50,765 nt of DNA, taken from an uncultured Erysipelotrichaceae bacterium. GTDB lineage: Bacteria > Bacillota_I > Bacilli_A > Erysipelotrichales > Erysipelotrichaceae. This document shows, piece after piece, positions 26,122 to 34,369 of the stretch (positions within the stretch are counted from its first letter, which is position 1; every line of letters begins with the position of its first letter). The notes beneath the pieces are model-generated. The model was given only the letters and a program-made list of their open reading frames with translations. It did not search any database and had not been told where the DNA came from. Location: positions 1 through 50,765 of the forward strand of contig CAMQRS010000007.1 in NCBI GenBank assembly GCA_947036815.1. The letters are read 5' to 3'. Both the position numbers and the translations under genes were made by a program.

Positions 26122-26604
26122 GATATCTCCTTTGTTTTTTTACATTTTGTGAAATTTGTGTAATGGTGAACATAAGTTTTTAACTTATGTTTAAGATTAT
26201 CTTTCACTATAATTTTCAATTATATTTAGCGCATCCATCCCTTTTAGAAACGCCATATAGATTACAGTAATGAAAGATGTTATTTTAAATAATAAAAATA
26301 ACCTACGCCCTTTAGTTTACATCAAACATCTCTTTAATACAATGTAAAGAAGCCAATAGGAAGTAGGTTTATTTGTATTTTTACAAGAGCTAACTTAAAA
26401 TACATAGCTGTGTAAAATTATGATATAAAATAATAATTGCGATTTCCACAAAATATGACTATTACTAAGAAAATAACCACAAACTATAGTTTTAAAATAA
26501 AGTAAATTCTATGAATGTTTCGAATGTAAAAAAAACTGTTTACTTTCTCTTCGATTTAGAATACAATTGCTGTTATGTGCGTACGCACAGTTAGAAGGTA
26601 AAAC
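26122..26604. other. Long divergent intergenic region with nested inverted repeat
   Basis: No gene. ACATAAGTT/AACTTATGT forms a hairpin near 26170-26191. A nested structure runs about 26291-26377: outer arms AAATAACCTAC and GTAGGTTTATTT, inner arms TTTACAT and ATGTAAA. It lies in front of the DEAD-box helicase, whose relatives often have long regulated leaders. Confidence 0.5.
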
Positions 26605-27978
26605 ATGAAATTTAATGAATTAAATATAAGTAAGGATATACTTAGAAGTATTGAAGAAGTGGGATATGTGAATCCGACTCCTATTCAAGAACAAGCAATT
26701 CCAGAAATATTACAAGGGAAAGATATTATTGGTTGTGCTCAAACAGGAACTGGAAAAACAGCAGCATTTGCGATTCCAATTTTATCCTTATTAGAAAATA
26801 AAAAAGACGGAAAAATAAAAACGTTAATTTTAACTCCAACTAGAGAGTTAGCATTACAAATATATGAAAACTTTGAAGCATATGGAAAATACACACCACT
26901 TAGAACAGCAGTAATTTTTGGTGGAGTAAATCAAAGTAATCAGGTAAGAGAATTAAAAAAAGGAATTGATATTTTAATTGCAACTCCTGGTAGATTAATG
27001 GATTTACATAAACAAAAGTTTATTGATTTAAAATCAATAGAAATCTTTGTATTAGATGAAGCAGACCGTATGTTAGATATGGGATTTGTTCATGATGTTA
27101 AACGTGTAATTACACTGATTCCTAGAAAAAGACAAACGTTATTATTTAGTGCAACAATGCCTAAAGAAATTCAACAACTTGCATCTACTTTATTACGTAC
27201 TCCAGTACATATAAGTGTTACACCAGTATCAAGTGTTGGACAAACTATTTCTCAAGAAATATATAAAGTAGACAAACCAAACAAAACAAAATTATTAATG
27301 CATGTATTAAAAGACAAATCATTAAAACAAGTACTTGTATTTACACGTACAAAACATGGTGCTGATAGAGTAGTTCGTGATCTTAAAAATGCAGGAATGA
27401 TTGCATACGCAATTCATGGAAATAAATCTCAAAATGCAAGACAAAGTGCATTAAAAGGATTTAAATCTGGAGATATTAGAGTATTAGTAGCAACGGATAT
27501 TGCAGCTAGAGGAATTGACATCAATGAACTTGAGTTAGTAGTAAACTTTGATTTACCTAATATAAGTGAAACGTATGTACACCGTATTGGACGTACTGGT
27601 AGAGCTGGAGCACAAGGAAGATCAATTAGTTTCTGTGACTTCGAAGAGCAAGCATACTTAAAAGATATTGAAAAATTACTTGGTAAAAAATTACCAACAA
27701 ATACAAATCATCCTTACCCGATGCAAGTATTTGAAATTGTTGAAAAACCAGTAAGAGTAAGAAGAGGAAGAGCGAATGCAAAAGTAGAAACTGAGCAAGT
27801 AGTAAAACCGAAAAAAGAAGTTGGTAAAAAAGAGTTCAAATCTAGTAAAGATAAAGACAAAGTTAAAAAGTTTGATGATACGTATAGAGGGAATTCTAAA
27901 TTCTCAAAAATGAAAGATGATAGCAAACGTGGAAAAAGTAATAAATCTAATTTTCATGTAAGAAGAAATTCTAAGTAG
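26605..27978 (+). CDS. DEAD-box RNA helicase
   Basis: 457 residues. Q motif FNELNIS...PTPIQ, Walker A AQTGTGKT at 45-52, PTRELALQ at 78-85, TPGR, DEAD at 151-154, SAT at 182-184, ARGIDI and HRIGRTGRAG. A basic, Lys/Arg-rich, low-complexity tail (about 375-457) would bind RNA. The layout fits CshA/RhlE-type helicases acting in ribosome assembly and mRNA turnover, especially in the cold. The ribosome binding site (GAAGG) is modest, and the upstream region is long and structured. Confidence 0.94.
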   Translation: MKFNELNISKDILRSIEEVGYVNPTPIQEQAIPEILQGKDIIGCAQTGTGKTAAFAIPILSLLENKKDGKIKTLILTPTRELALQIYENFEAYGKYTPLRTAVIFGGVNQSNQVRELKKGIDILIATPGRLMDLHKQKFIDLKSIEIFVLDEADRMLDMGFVHDVKRVITLIPRKRQTLLFSATMPKEIQQLASTLLRTPVHISVTPVSSVGQTISQEIYKVDKPNKTKLLMHVLKDKSLKQVLVFTRTKHGADRVVRDLKNAGMIAYAIHGNKSQNARQSALKGFKSGDIRVLVATDIAARGIDINELELVVNFDLPNISETYVHRIGRTGRAGAQGRSISFCDFEEQAYLKDIEKLLGKKLPTNTNHPYPMQVFEIVEKPVRVRRGRANAKVETEQVVKPKKEVGKKEFKSSKDKDKVKKFDDTYRGNSKFSKMKDDSKRGKSNKSNFHVRRNSK

Positions 27979-27983
27979 TCCAC

Positions 27984-28019
27984 ATAGTTTTCCACTTTAA
28001 TTGTGGAAAACTATTTTAT
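27984..28019 (+). terminator. Terminator after helicase gene
   Basis: Perfect 12-bp stem ATAGTTTTCCAC/GTGGAAAACTAT, then a T-rich stretch. Confidence 0.8.
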
Positions 28020-28184
28020 ATATTACAACTTCATGCCTATTTTATGTGTTTTTAGATAGATGGTACTACATTAAGTAGCCTTGTGTAATATCACGGAGCA
28101 AATAAAAAAGAGTTAGTATGAAACGAATAAGCATAAATAAAGAAGCGTATCAAAGAATAAAATAATAATAGAAAAGAGGGAATT

Positions 28185-29567
28185 ATGGCAAAAAGAGTAG
28201 ATTTATTAAATGGAAATATCGCATCTTCATTAACAAGATTGGCATTTCCCTTGATGGGAATTAGCTGTCTACAAATAGCGTATAATCTTACTGATATATT
28301 TTGGATAGGTAAACTTGGAGCTGGTGCAGTTGCAGCGGTTGGAACAGGAGGACTTCTGCTATGGCTTTCTCAAGGAATCCATACCCTTGCTCAATTGGGA
28401 GGTCAAGTATTGGTAGCCCAAAAACTAGGAGCACACAAAAGCGAAGAAGCTGGTATGTATGCACATGCAGCGATATGGATGAGTATTTCTATATCACTGA
28501 TACTGGGTTGTATATTTTATTTTGGGGTAGAACCGATTGTATCTATCTTTGGATTAAATGATCCAATCGTTATTCAAGAAGCACAGATATACATAAAAGT
28601 TACTTGTGGAATGGTTATTTTTATGTTGTTAGCTAAATTGTTAACTGCGTTAATAACGACAACTGGGGATAGTAGAACACCACTAAAAGCAACGATGGTT
28701 GGATTAGTATTCAATATGATACTAGATCCAGTATTGATATTTGGATATTTTGGATTTCCAGAAATGGGCGTATTCGGAGCTGCATTAGCTACTATTATTG
28801 CGCAAATGATAGTGTTGTTAATACTAGTGCTACACTGTATTAAGGATCAACATCTATTCTGTTTTGTACGAATGAATAAAGCACCGAATGTAAATGCATG
28901 TACTAGAATACTAAGGTTAAGTATACCAACAGCCTTACAAAATACCTTGTTTCCACTAATATCGATTTATATGGCAAATCTAACTGCTGGTTTTGGTGAT
29001 ACAGCGGTAGCTGCACAAAGAATTGGATCACAAGTAGAATCAGTATCATGGATGGCAACTGATGGATTTGCAATGGCAGTGAATAGTTTTGTTGCTCAAA
29101 ACTATGGAGCTAAAAATATGGCTCGTGCAAAAAAAGGTGCCTACCAAGCAATTTTAATGTTAGGAGTATACGGGCTATTTACAAGCGTGTTCCTAATATT
29201 TGGTGCAAAAGCGATATACCAAATATTCTTAGATGATGCTCAAGTAATTGAAATAGGAATTAACTATTTAGTTATTGTTGGATTCACTCAAGTATTCTTA
29301 TGCTTTGAAATTTTATCTAGTGCAATCTTAAATGCTTTTGGTAAAACATTGTATCCAGCATTTATAGCTACTGTCTTTACAGGAATGAGAATTCCATTAG
29401 CGTTATTCTTGATTTCAACAGCGTTAGGTTTAAATGGAATATGGTTTGCATTATCTATTAGTACTTTATTTAAAGGTGTACTTCTACTTGGAGTAGTATT
29501 GTATTTTTTAAGAAAAATACAAGTACCTGAAAATGAATTAGTAAAAGAAGTAGAAACGAATTCTTAA
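28185..29567 (+). CDS. MATE-family efflux transporter
   Basis: 460 residues with about 12 membrane segments in two related halves, the MATE arrangement. Typical elements: SLTRLAFPLMGISCLQIAYNLTDIFWIG at the N-terminus, GDSRTPLKATMVGLVFNMILDPVLI in the first half, and VAAQRIGSQVESVSWM and AVNSFVAQNYGAKN at the start of the second. Exports cationic or hydrophobic compounds with Na+ or H+; substrate unknown. GAGGGA is upstream. A 15-codon frame (28118-28165) precedes it and may be chance. Confidence 0.92.
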   Translation: MAKRVDLLNGNIASSLTRLAFPLMGISCLQIAYNLTDIFWIGKLGAGAVAAVGTGGLLLWLSQGIHTLAQLGGQVLVAQKLGAHKSEEAGMYAHAAIWMSISISLILGCIFYFGVEPIVSIFGLNDPIVIQEAQIYIKVTCGMVIFMLLAKLLTALITTTGDSRTPLKATMVGLVFNMILDPVLIFGYFGFPEMGVFGAALATIIAQMIVLLILVLHCIKDQHLFCFVRMNKAPNVNACTRILRLSIPTALQNTLFPLISIYMANLTAGFGDTAVAAQRIGSQVESVSWMATDGFAMAVNSFVAQNYGAKNMARAKKGAYQAILMLGVYGLFTSVFLIFGAKAIYQIFLDDAQVIEIGINYLVIVGFTQVFLCFEILSSAILNAFGKTLYPAFIATVFTGMRIPLALFLISTALGLNGIWFALSISTLFKGVLLLGVVLYFLRKIQVPENELVKEVETNS

Positions 29568-29691
29568 AATGTTATCGAAAGTATAGGTGTAGATAGTGTA
29601 TATTGGTATGCACAATAATAAGCATCAATGTACATAACCCTATCGTTAATCAACTAAATAGAATAAAGAATAGACTTTAATTTATATTCAT

Positions 29692-29724
29692 AAAAGAACT
29701 TCACTTATTTGTGGAATTCTTTTA
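29692..29724. terminator. Hairpin between MATE and the small gene
   Basis: AAAAGAACTTCAC pairs with GTGGAATTCTTTT with one mismatch, with A and T flanks. Probably the MATE terminator. Confidence 0.65.
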
Positions 29725-29788
29725 CATAGGCGAATACCTTGGCAATTGTTGTAAATTCACATATACAAGAGTATAGGAGAAAATATAT

Positions 29789-29980
29789 ATGATAAATAAA
29801 AAAGTGTATTTTAAAGATGATGAATATCAAAAAGATGACAACGAACTTAACGCAGATACAGTTGGGAAAACATCTTCTCGTAAGTATATGGCAGCAGGAG
29901 TAGCATTCGCATCTTTGTTAAGTTTAGGTATTTGGTTAAAAATAAAACATGAATACGAAGCAGTTGAATCAGAATTATAG
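29789..29980 (+). CDS. Small single-span membrane protein
   Basis: 63 residues: a charged N-terminal half (KDDEYQKDDNELNAD), then SSRKYMAAGVAFASLLSLGIWLK giving one membrane span (about 35-50), and an acidic tail. GGAG lies upstream. No family recognised. Confidence 0.55.
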   Translation: MINKKVYFKDDEYQKDDNELNADTVGKTSSRKYMAAGVAFASLLSLGIWLKIKHEYEAVESEL

Positions 29981-30012
29981 AGTTAGGGAAATTAGACGAT
30001 AATGAATTAAGA

Positions 30013-30036
30013 AAAAAAAGCCGTGAGGCTTTTTAT
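30013..30036. terminator. Bidirectional terminator
   Basis: AAAAAGCC-GTGA-GGCTTTTT, shared by the small membrane protein (plus) and the GntR gene (minus). Confidence 0.75.
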
Positions 30037-30788
30037 TTTTGTAGTAAACGTAAACTAAACTTATTACGATCTCCACGATAATGAGCAATTGAATATTCTT
30101 GGATAATCCCTTGTTCGTTATATGCTTGTGTAGTAATAGAATAGATGGCGTCATTTTTCTTGATTTCCAATAATTTAGCCAAATGGCTAGGAGCATTCAA
30201 TGCTTCCACTACTCTATCTACGTAAGCAATGGGAGTGTTATTTATTCTAAACACTTCATAAAGGGAAGCATCTGTTTTAGAGAAATCATATTCTAAAAGT
30301 GAAGGTGCATAAGAAATAGGCACATATGTATTTACATACACCATAATTTCTTCATTCGCATAGCGTAAACGTTGTAAGTGTAGTACTTTATTATGGATCT
30401 TGATTTGAAGTGAGTCCGCTAGTACTTCATCCGCTTCAATGATTTCTTGCTTCAATACCTTTGTAGAAGGTGTAAGGTGTAATTGACGCATCTCTTCATT
30501 GAAAGAATTTAACTTTTGAAAGAAGAAACCGTCTACTTTAGGAGAGGTAACAAAAGTACCTTTTGCTTTTTTACGTTCAATGTAACCTTCCTTCTCTAGT
30601 GCTTGAAAGGCTTGACGAATCGTAGGACGACTAATATCTAATGCTTCACAAAATTCTAGTTCAGTAGGTAATTTCTCACTTATCTTATAGGTATTATTTT
30701 TTATTAACGCTATCATCGTTTCCTTAATTTGAAAGTATAAAGGAACGGGTGATTGCTTATTAATTGTATAGTAGTGTTGTATGTTCAT
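30033..30788 (-). CDS. GntR-family (HutC-type) repressor of the deoC operon
   Basis: 251 residues. The N-terminal winged helix (about 8-75) has PVPLYFQIKETM, LPTELEFCEALDISRPTIRQAFQALEKEGYIERKKAKGTFV, split by family landmarks. Residues ~90-245 form a UTRA effector domain, which usually binds a phosphorylated sugar or amino sugar. The start at 30788 is chosen because AGGT lies just upstream; an ATG at 30809 has no binding site. It is divergent from deoC, and two 16-bp palindromes in the shared intergenic region are the probable operators, so it likely controls both itself and the deoC operon. Confidence 0.9.
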   Translation of the reverse strand: MNIQHYYTINKQSPVPLYFQIKETMIALIKNNTYKISEKLPTELEFCEALDISRPTIRQAFQALEKEGYIERKKAKGTFVTSPKVDGFFFQKLNSFNEEMRQLHLTPSTKVLKQEIIEADEVLADSLQIKIHNKVLHLQRLRYANEEIMVYVNTYVPISYAPSLLEYDFSKTDASLYEVFRINNTPIAYVDRVVEALNAPSHLAKLLEIKKNDAIYSITTQAYNEQGIIQEYSIAHYRGDRNKFSLRLLQK

Positions 30789-30836
30789 ATGCGTACCTCG
30801 TTGCTTCATTATAATCTAATATAATCAATAATGCAA

Positions 30837-30852
30837 TAATGTAATTACATTA
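30837..30852. promoter_or_regulatory. GntR operator, distal palindrome
   Basis: Perfect palindrome TAATGTAATTACATTA, upstream of the deoC -35 and 49 bp from an identical copy. Confidence 0.75.
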
Positions 30853-30861
30853 CAATAAACG

Positions 30862-30889
30862 TTGACTAATGTAATGACTATGTTATAAT
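30862..30889 (+). promoter_or_regulatory. Promoter of deoC operon
   Basis: TTGACT (30862-30867), 16-bp spacer, TATAAT (30884-30889). The spacer contains a half-site TAATGTAAT (30868-30876), and the -10 overlaps the proximal operator. Confidence 0.8.
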
Positions 30890-30901
30890 GTAATTACATT
30901 A
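30886..30901. promoter_or_regulatory. GntR operator, proximal palindrome
   Basis: Second perfect copy of TAATGTAATTACATTA. It overlaps the -10 and start region, a classic repressor position. Confidence 0.75.
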
Positions 30902-30911
30902 CAGAGGAACT

Positions 30912-31607
30912 ATGATGAACACAATAAATTTAACAAAAGAAAGTTTAGCTAAGTATTTTGACCACACATTATTAAAAGCATTTGCTACGGAAGAAGATTT
31001 AATAGGTATATGTAAAGAAGCAAAAGAAATGGGAGCTGCAATGGTAGCAATTAATTCATACCCAGTTGCTTTATGTAAAGAATATTTAAAAGATTGTGAT
31101 GTACATGTAGGAGCTGCGATCGCATTTCCATTAGGACAAACAACAATTGCTGTAAAAGTGTATGAAACGCAACAAGCGATCAAAGACGGTGCAGATGAAA
31201 TTGATTATGTCATTAATATAGGAAAAGTAAAAGAAGGAAACTATGCATATATAAAAGAAGAGATGACAAGTATCGTAGAAGTATGCAAATCAAATAATAT
31301 TCTTAGTAAAGTTATCTTTGAAAATTGTTATTTAACGAAAGAAGAAATAACAAACGTAGCCTTAATTTCGAAAGAAGTAAAACCAGACTTTATTAAAACA
31401 AGTACAGGATTTGGAACAGGTGGAGCGACATTTGAAGACGTTGAATTAATGATTAAAACAGTGGATGGAGCTTGTGAAGTGAAAGCAGCTGGTGGAGTAA
31501 GAGATTGGCAAACTTGTAAACAAATGATTACATTGGGAGCCACTCGTATTGGAACTAGTTCAGGATTAAAAATTTTAGAAGAATTTGAAAAAGAGGTAGG
31601 AAAATAA
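30912..31607 (+). CDS. deoC: Deoxyribose-phosphate aldolase
   Basis: 231 residues. Splits 2-deoxyribose-5-phosphate into glyceraldehyde 3-phosphate and acetaldehyde by Schiff-base chemistry. Lys162 in IKTSTGFGTGG is the Schiff-base lysine; the proton-relay Asp is in DEIDYVINIG (near 95-104). GAGGAA precedes two adjacent ATGs (30912, 30915). First gene of an operon with an RmlD-like reductase (1-nt overlap) and a mannose-6-phosphate isomerase, not the usual deoxynucleoside genes, so the physiological substrate may be a different deoxy-sugar phosphate. Confidence 0.93.
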   Translation: MMNTINLTKESLAKYFDHTLLKAFATEEDLIGICKEAKEMGAAMVAINSYPVALCKEYLKDCDVHVGAAIAFPLGQTTIAVKVYETQQAIKDGADEIDYVINIGKVKEGNYAYIKEEMTSIVEVCKSNNILSKVIFENCYLTKEEITNVALISKEVKPDFIKTSTGFGTGGATFEDVELMIKTVDGACEVKAAGGVRDWQTCKQMITLGATRIGTSSGLKILEEFEKEVGK

Positions 31608-32473
31608 TGAAAATTGCAATTACAGGAGCAAATGGATATATAGCATCACTTATCCAAATGTATAACAAACAGCATACGTATTTAAGAGTGAGTCGTAGTG
31701 ATGTAGACTATGAGGATTTAAGCCAAGTTAAACAATATTTTGAAGCGCTTGATTTTGATCTTGTGATTCATTGTGCTGCGAACATTGTAACAAAAGAGTG
31801 TGAAGAAAAACCGGAAGCAACTCGTAAAGTAAATGCGTTATCAACAATCGAAATAGCGAAAGTTTGTAAAGCAAAAGGGAAACGACTTATCTTTTTCTCA
31901 ACGGAACAATGCTTTAATGGTAAAACATGCGAAGGACCTTTTAGTGAAACGGATGCACTATGCTCAGTAACGAATTATGCGCTACAAAAGCAAGAAGCAG
32001 ATGACTATATTTCAGCGAATTTAAACAATTATATCACACTTCGTCTATCATGGATGATGGGATTAGATATGCCAAATATAAGCGCAGGAGCTAATATTAT
32101 TAAAAATACATTGGCTGCACTACGCAATAAAAAGCCTACTTTATTTACGGTAAATGAAGTAAGAGGACTTACCTATGCACAACACATTTCTAATCAATTT
32201 GATAAAATAATAGCATTAGAAAGTGGAGTATACCATTTAAGTAGTGAAAACAATTTAAAGACGTATGAAGCAGCGAAATATATTGCGAGAGAATTCGGAT
32301 ATAGCACAGAGGAAATAGATACGTATTTACTTCCTAATCATGAACGCTATGCAGATCGTTTCCGTGACTTTAGATTAGCAAATGATAAAATAAAATCTCA
32401 AGGAATAGTACTCTCTACATTTGAAGAAGATGTGCAAAGAGTCATTAAAGATTTCGGATGGAAAAGAGGCTAA
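31607..32473 (+). CDS. RmlD-like NAD(P)-dependent sugar reductase/epimerase
   Basis: 288 residues. Extended short-chain dehydrogenase fold: TGANGYIA nucleotide loop (7-14), VIHCAANIVTKECEEKPE, FFSTEQCFNG and the catalytic Tyr-x-x-x-Lys in NYALQKQEAD (near 124-133). It resembles dTDP-4-dehydrorhamnose reductase (RmlD/RfbD), but rmlA-C are absent and it lies in a catabolic-looking operon, so it may act on another keto-sugar. Starts at the last base of deoC and overlaps the next start by one base (TAATG): tight translational coupling. Confidence 0.8.
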   Translation: MKIAITGANGYIASLIQMYNKQHTYLRVSRSDVDYEDLSQVKQYFEALDFDLVIHCAANIVTKECEEKPEATRKVNALSTIEIAKVCKAKGKRLIFFSTEQCFNGKTCEGPFSETDALCSVTNYALQKQEADDYISANLNNYITLRLSWMMGLDMPNISAGANIIKNTLAALRNKKPTLFTVNEVRGLTYAQHISNQFDKIIALESGVYHLSSENNLKTYEAAKYIAREFGYSTEEIDTYLLPNHERYADRFRDFRLANDKIKSQGIVLSTFEEDVQRVIKDFGWKRG

Positions 32474-33420
32474 TGATGTATCCAATTAAATTAAAACCAA
32501 TATACGATAAAACAATTTGGGCAAATAATAAGCTAACAAAAATTAGAAATATTGATTGTGATGAATATGGAACATGTTGGGAAATGAGCGCACACCCGTA
32601 TTGTCAAAATATTATATTAAATGGAGTATATAAAGGACAAAATTTATTGAGTGTTATTAAAGAAAATAAAGAAGCGATGTTAGGTAAATATACCCTTGAT
32701 GATATGCTTCGTGTTGCATATTTAGATGCTAAAGAAGACTTATCGATTCAGGTACATCCATATAATGAATATGCACTTGCGAACGATAATGATCTAGGAA
32801 AAACAGAATCTTGGTATGTGTTGGATGCACTAGAAGGTGCAACATTAGTGGCAGGGACACTGACAACAGATAAAGAAGAAATAAGAAAATCAATAGCTGA
32901 TGGAACACTGGAAAAACACTTGCGTAAAGTGCCAATAGAAAAAGGTGACTTTATCTATATAGATGCGGGAATGTTACATGCGTTGGGTGCTGGTATCTTC
33001 GCTATTGAAATTGGAACGAATTCAAATGTAACTTATCGTTTCTATGATTATCATCGTACAGATGCAAAAGGAAATGGAAGAGAACTTCATTTAGAAAAAA
33101 GTTTTGATGTAACAGATTTTACGAACCAATCAAATAAAGTAAGTAATCCCTTTGTTCAACATGAAACAACTACAAAAACAGTACAATGCGAAAGCAACGA
33201 TTTCAATGTGGATATATATGATGTTGTTGATACATTAACTTTGGATACGAATAATGAAACTTTTATGAGTATCACTTTTGTCGAAAAGGATGCAACAATT
33301 CTATGCAACGGAGAAACAATAGATGTTAATTATACAGATACGTTATTTATACCAATTTCTTGTCCTCCACTAACGATTACTGGTAGTGGTAGAGTTTTGG
33401 TAGGTTATTTAAGCAAGTAA
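32473..33420 (+). CDS. manA: Type I mannose-6-phosphate isomerase
   Basis: 315 residues. Interconverts mannose-6-phosphate and fructose-6-phosphate; Zn-dependent cupin. Metal and active-site elements: SIQVHPYNEYA (near 93-103), GKTESWYVL, GMLHALGAGIFAIEIGTNSNVTYRFYDYHR. The start at 32473 overlaps the upstream stop as TAATG, with AGAGG before it; 32476 is an equally possible ATG. Third gene of the deoC operon. Confidence 0.9.
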   Translation: MMYPIKLKPIYDKTIWANNKLTKIRNIDCDEYGTCWEMSAHPYCQNIILNGVYKGQNLLSVIKENKEAMLGKYTLDDMLRVAYLDAKEDLSIQVHPYNEYALANDNDLGKTESWYVLDALEGATLVAGTLTTDKEEIRKSIADGTLEKHLRKVPIEKGDFIYIDAGMLHALGAGIFAIEIGTNSNVTYRFYDYHRTDAKGNGRELHLEKSFDVTDFTNQSNKVSNPFVQHETTTKTVQCESNDFNVDIYDVVDTLTLDTNNETFMSITFVEKDATILCNGETIDVNYTDTLFIPISCPPLTITGSGRVLVGYLSK

Positions 33421-33454
33421 CTATCTATTATCCTTTTAATTATTTAACTTGATT

Positions 33455-33498
33455 GATTGTGGTCTATATTGATTGACTTTGAACGATTGTGGTGTATA
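33455..33498 (+). promoter_or_regulatory. Direct-repeat operator at the nanE promoter
   Basis: GATTGTGGTCTATA (33455-33468) and GATTGTGGTGTATA (33485-33498) are 30 bp apart, about three helical turns on the same face. One is upstream of the -35; the other overlaps the -10. Different from the GntR palindromes, so another regulator is implied. Confidence 0.55.
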
Positions 33499-33500
33499 AT
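33473..33500 (+). promoter_or_regulatory. Promoter of nanE
   Basis: TTGACT (33473-33478), 16-bp spacer, TATAAT (33495-33500). Confidence 0.75.
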
Positions 33501-33528
33501 GAACTTATAGTTAATAAAGGAGACTTTT

Positions 33529-34278
33529 ATGAAAACACAAGATACAAGAAAAAGAATGTTATTGGATGGATTAAAGGATGGATTAATAGTTTCATGTCAA
33601 GTACAACATGACGATCCTATTTATACAGAAGATATGGCTCTTAAAATGGCTGAAGCTGCATGTTGGGCTGGAGCAGTTGCAATCCGTGCAAACTCACCTG
33701 AACAAATAAAAACGATTAAAGAAAAAGTAGACTTACCAATGATCGGATTATGGAAAGTATGGCATGAAGATACGGATGTATTTATTACTCCAACAATGAA
33801 AGAAGTACGCGCTATTTGGGAAGCTGGAGCTGAAATTATTGCGTTAGACTGTACTGCACAAACAACTCATGAAAAAACACAAGCATGGGACTTAATTAAA
33901 GAAGTGAAAAAGGAAATTCCAGAGGCTATTATTTTCGCTGATATTTCAACGTATGAAGAAGCTAAACGTGCAATCGATAATGGGGCAGATATTGTAGCGC
34001 CTACGTTATATGGTTATACAAAAGATACAGCGCATGTAGAAGGTGCTGATTATAGAGAATTTGCATGTATGTGTAGAGATTTTAAAGATGATGCATATGT
34101 AATGATGGAAGGTCATTTATATTCTCCTGAAGATGCAATGAAATGTATCTACTTAGGAGCACATTCAGTAGTTGTAGGAAGTGCAATTACAAGACCTCAC
34201 TTGACAGCAAAACGCTTTGTTGATTTATTAAGTGGTTACCAAAATAACTGGAGAGATTCAGAAAAAGCAAAACATTAA
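33529..34278 (+). CDS. nanE: N-acetylmannosamine-6-phosphate 2-epimerase
   Basis: 249 residues, a TIM-barrel of the NanE family. Converts ManNAc-6-P to GlcNAc-6-P in sialic acid and ManNAc breakdown. Landmarks: DGLIVSCQV near 17-25, AVAIRANSPEQIKTIK, MIGLWK with the catalytic-region Lys, ALDCT, FADISTYEEAKRAIDNGADIVAPTLYGYT, and GHLYSPEDAMKCIYLGAHSVVVGSAITRP. AAAGGAG before the start. No nanA or nanK nearby. It has its own promoter and terminator. Confidence 0.93.
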   Translation: MKTQDTRKRMLLDGLKDGLIVSCQVQHDDPIYTEDMALKMAEAACWAGAVAIRANSPEQIKTIKEKVDLPMIGLWKVWHEDTDVFITPTMKEVRAIWEAGAEIIALDCTAQTTHEKTQAWDLIKEVKKEIPEAIIFADISTYEEAKRAIDNGADIVAPTLYGYTKDTAHVEGADYREFACMCRDFKDDAYVMMEGHLYSPEDAMKCIYLGAHSVVVGSAITRPHLTAKRFVDLLSGYQNNWRDSEKAKH

Positions 34279-34282
34279 AATT

Positions 34283-34305
34283 AGGGAGCGAAAGCTCCTT
34301 TTTTT
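34283..34305 (+). terminator. Terminator after nanE
   Basis: GGAGC-GAAA-GCTCC with a GNRA-type tetraloop, then T7. Confidence 0.85.
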
Positions 34306-34369
34306 ATAAGGGTAATGCAAAAAATATGTTTTCGAGGTATAATAAAATAAAAATAGGAGAAGTAAACTT

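Noticed and set aside
28118-28165. 15-codon frame before the MATE gene
   Set aside because: Weak binding site, generic composition and no terminator/antiterminator structure to suggest a leader peptide.
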